NCBI GenBank assembly: GCA_023134955.1
Contig: JAGLUC010000276.1
Location: 1 to 6,869, forward strand
Direction of reading: 5' to 3'
Length of the DNA stretch: 6,869 nucleotides
Source: Methylococcales bacterium
GTDB lineage: Bacteria > Pseudomonadota > Gammaproteobacteria > Methylococcales > Methylomonadaceae
Below are positions 5,704 through 6,869 of this stretch, in pieces. The notes under the pieces were generated by a model, which saw only the letters and a program-made list of their open reading frames with translations, did no database searches and was not told the origin of the DNA. A program made the position numbers and the translations under genes. Numbering within the stretch: the stretch's first letter is position 1; every line of letters starts with the position of its first letter.

Positions 5704-6869
5704 ATGACACAAGCAGATTTTGAGATAAAAGATTTTTTAAAGAATCTGACTAAACGCCCAGGCATTTATAAAATGCTTAATGCCAAGGCTGAAATTATCT
5801 ATATTGGTAAAGCAAAAAACCTTAAAAATCGCGTTTCCAGTTATTTTAGAACAAAAACAGCATCACCTAAGCAACAGGCGATGGTGGCTAAAATTGTCAC
5901 TATTGAAGTAACAGTAACGCATACAGAAGGTGAGGCATTATTGCTGGAGAGCCAGCAAATTAAACGCTATAAACCCCGATACAATATTTGTCTCAGGGAT
6001 GATAAATCCTATCCTTATCTATTTATCTCCAGTTACCATGACTTTCCTCAAATCAGCTTTCACCGTGGAGCTAAAAAAAAACGGGGAAAATATTTTGGGC
6101 CTTACCCTAGTGCAGGTGCGGTAAAAGAGACCTTAAAATTACTGCAAAAAATATTTCCAGTCAGACAGTGTGAAGATTCCTACTATAACAATCGTACAAG
6201 ACCATGTTTACAGCATCAAATTGAGCGTTGTACTGCGCCATGTGTGGGGTTAATTGATAAGGAAAATTATGCTGTAGATATAGAAAATACTATTTTATTT
6301 TTGGAAGGGAAGAGTGATCTATTAATTAATCAATTAATAGATAAAATGGAAATGGCATCAAATGATCTTGAGTTTGAGAGAGCGGCGGTTTTTCGTGATC
6401 AAATTACCCGCCTAAGAACAGTACTGGAAAAGCATTTTGTACATGGTGAAAAAGGAGACGTGGATATTATTGCTTGTGCAAGCAGAGCTGGAGTTGCCTG
6501 TGTGCAGGTATTTTTTATTCGTAATGGACAAAACTTAGGCAATAAACTGTTTTACCCTAAAATAACCGATGAGTTTAGTTCTAATAATATATTGCAGGCC
6601 TTTATCCCACAGTATTATTTAGAAAGACAAGTGCCTTATGAATTGATTGTTAGTCATGTTATGGAAGAGGCAGCGCTTTTAGCTGAAGTGCTAACAAAGC
6701 AAGCTAAGCATTCAGTTGTTATTTCAACTAATGTCAGGTCTGATCGTGCAAAATGGTTGCAAATGGCTGAAGTTAATGCGGAAAATTCATTGTTAAGCAA
6801 GTTATCTGATAAACAAGGCATGTATGCGCGTTTTTTAAATTTACAGGAAGAGCTGGGCTGTAAAGAATT
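5704..6869 (+). CDS. uvrC: Excinuclease ABC subunit C, C-terminal part cut by window edge
   Basis: UvrC makes the 3' and 5' incisions around bulky DNA lesions after UvrA and UvrB find the damage. The window holds 388 of about 610 expected codons. The GIY-YIG nuclease domain (3' incision) starts at PGIYKM (19-24) and continues through IIYIGKAKNLKNRVSSYF (31-48), with likely catalytic Y22, Y33 and R43, then EALLLESQQIKRYKPRYN, with E82 as the metal ligand. Cysteines C156, C168, C176 and C180 have the same 12-8-4 spacing as the [4Fe-4S] ligands of E. coli UvrC. The UVR motif that binds UvrB is at about 203-238 (FERAAVFRDQI at 224-234). The RNase H-like domain for the 5' incision lies beyond the edge. 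The start is firm: a TAG at 5683-5685 blocks any longer frame, and MTQADFEIKDFLKNLTKRPG aligns with the E. coli N-terminus. There is no clear ribosome binding site. The gene lies 161 bp after udg, separated from it by the MITE-like element. Confidence 0.98.
   Translation, partial: MTQADFEIKDFLKNLTKRPGIYKMLNAKAEIIYIGKAKNLKNRVSSYFRTKTASPKQQAMVAKIVTIEVTVTHTEGEALLLESQQIKRYKPRYNICLRDDKSYPYLFISSYHDFPQISFHRGAKKKRGKYFGPYPSAGAVKETLKLLQKIFPVRQCEDSYYNNRTRPCLQHQIERCTAPCVGLIDKENYAVDIENTILFLEGKSDLLINQLIDKMEMASNDLEFERAAVFRDQITRLRTVLEKHFVHGEKGDVDIIACASRAGVACVQVFFIRNGQNLGNKLFYPKITDEFSSNNILQAFIPQYYLERQVPYELIVSHVMEEAALLAEVLTKQAKHSVVISTNVRSDRAKWLQMAEVNAENSLLSKLSDKQGMYARFLNLQEELGCKE

Noticed and set aside
5930..6124. 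A 64-codon plus-strand open frame inside uvrC
   Set aside because: It lies in another frame of the GIY-YIG-containing region of uvrC, whose own frame is clearly conserved.

Overview
The window looks like chromosomal housekeeping DNA from an AT-rich gammaproteobacterium. The ribF-ileS order matches the conserved gammaproteobacterial cluster that usually continues into lspA and ispH. IleS, RibF and UvrC align closely with the E. coli proteins in length and motif positions. A low-GC methanotroph relative (Methylococcales) is a guess from general protein flavour and is not demonstrated.

There are two divergent transcription units. The leftward unit is ribF (2892-3833), which makes FMN and FAD, followed by ileS, the isoleucyl-tRNA synthetase, which starts at 2783 and runs off the left edge about 14 residues short of its expected end. 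The rightward unit is an HDOD-domain protein (3992-4828), a family 5-like uracil-DNA glycosylase (4895-5542), and uvrC, which starts at 5704 and runs off the right edge after 388 codons. The last two are DNA repair enzymes: one excises deaminated bases and the other makes the dual incisions of nucleotide excision repair. The HDOD protein is probably a signalling or regulatory scaffold.

The 158-bp divergent spacer holds a near-consensus leftward promoter for ribF-ileS. It overlaps the HDOD gene's start and faces a weaker rightward promoter candidate. No gene-free stretch exceeds 300 bases.

The non-coding DNA is the most interesting part. The udg-uvrC gap is almost entirely filled by a 157-bp element with 26-bp imperfect terminal inverted repeats and a TTA direct repeat at each edge, which is the form of a MITE. 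Removing it in silico makes the udg frame run on into uvrC with a 20-nt overlap, so the element appears to have split a formerly overlapping gene pair and supplied the present udg stop codon. A second, unrelated-looking GC-rich palindrome (2849-2897) sits at the 3' end of ribF and supplies its stop codon. I saw no phage, CRISPR, defence, tRNA or rRNA features, and no wholly new multi-gene system.
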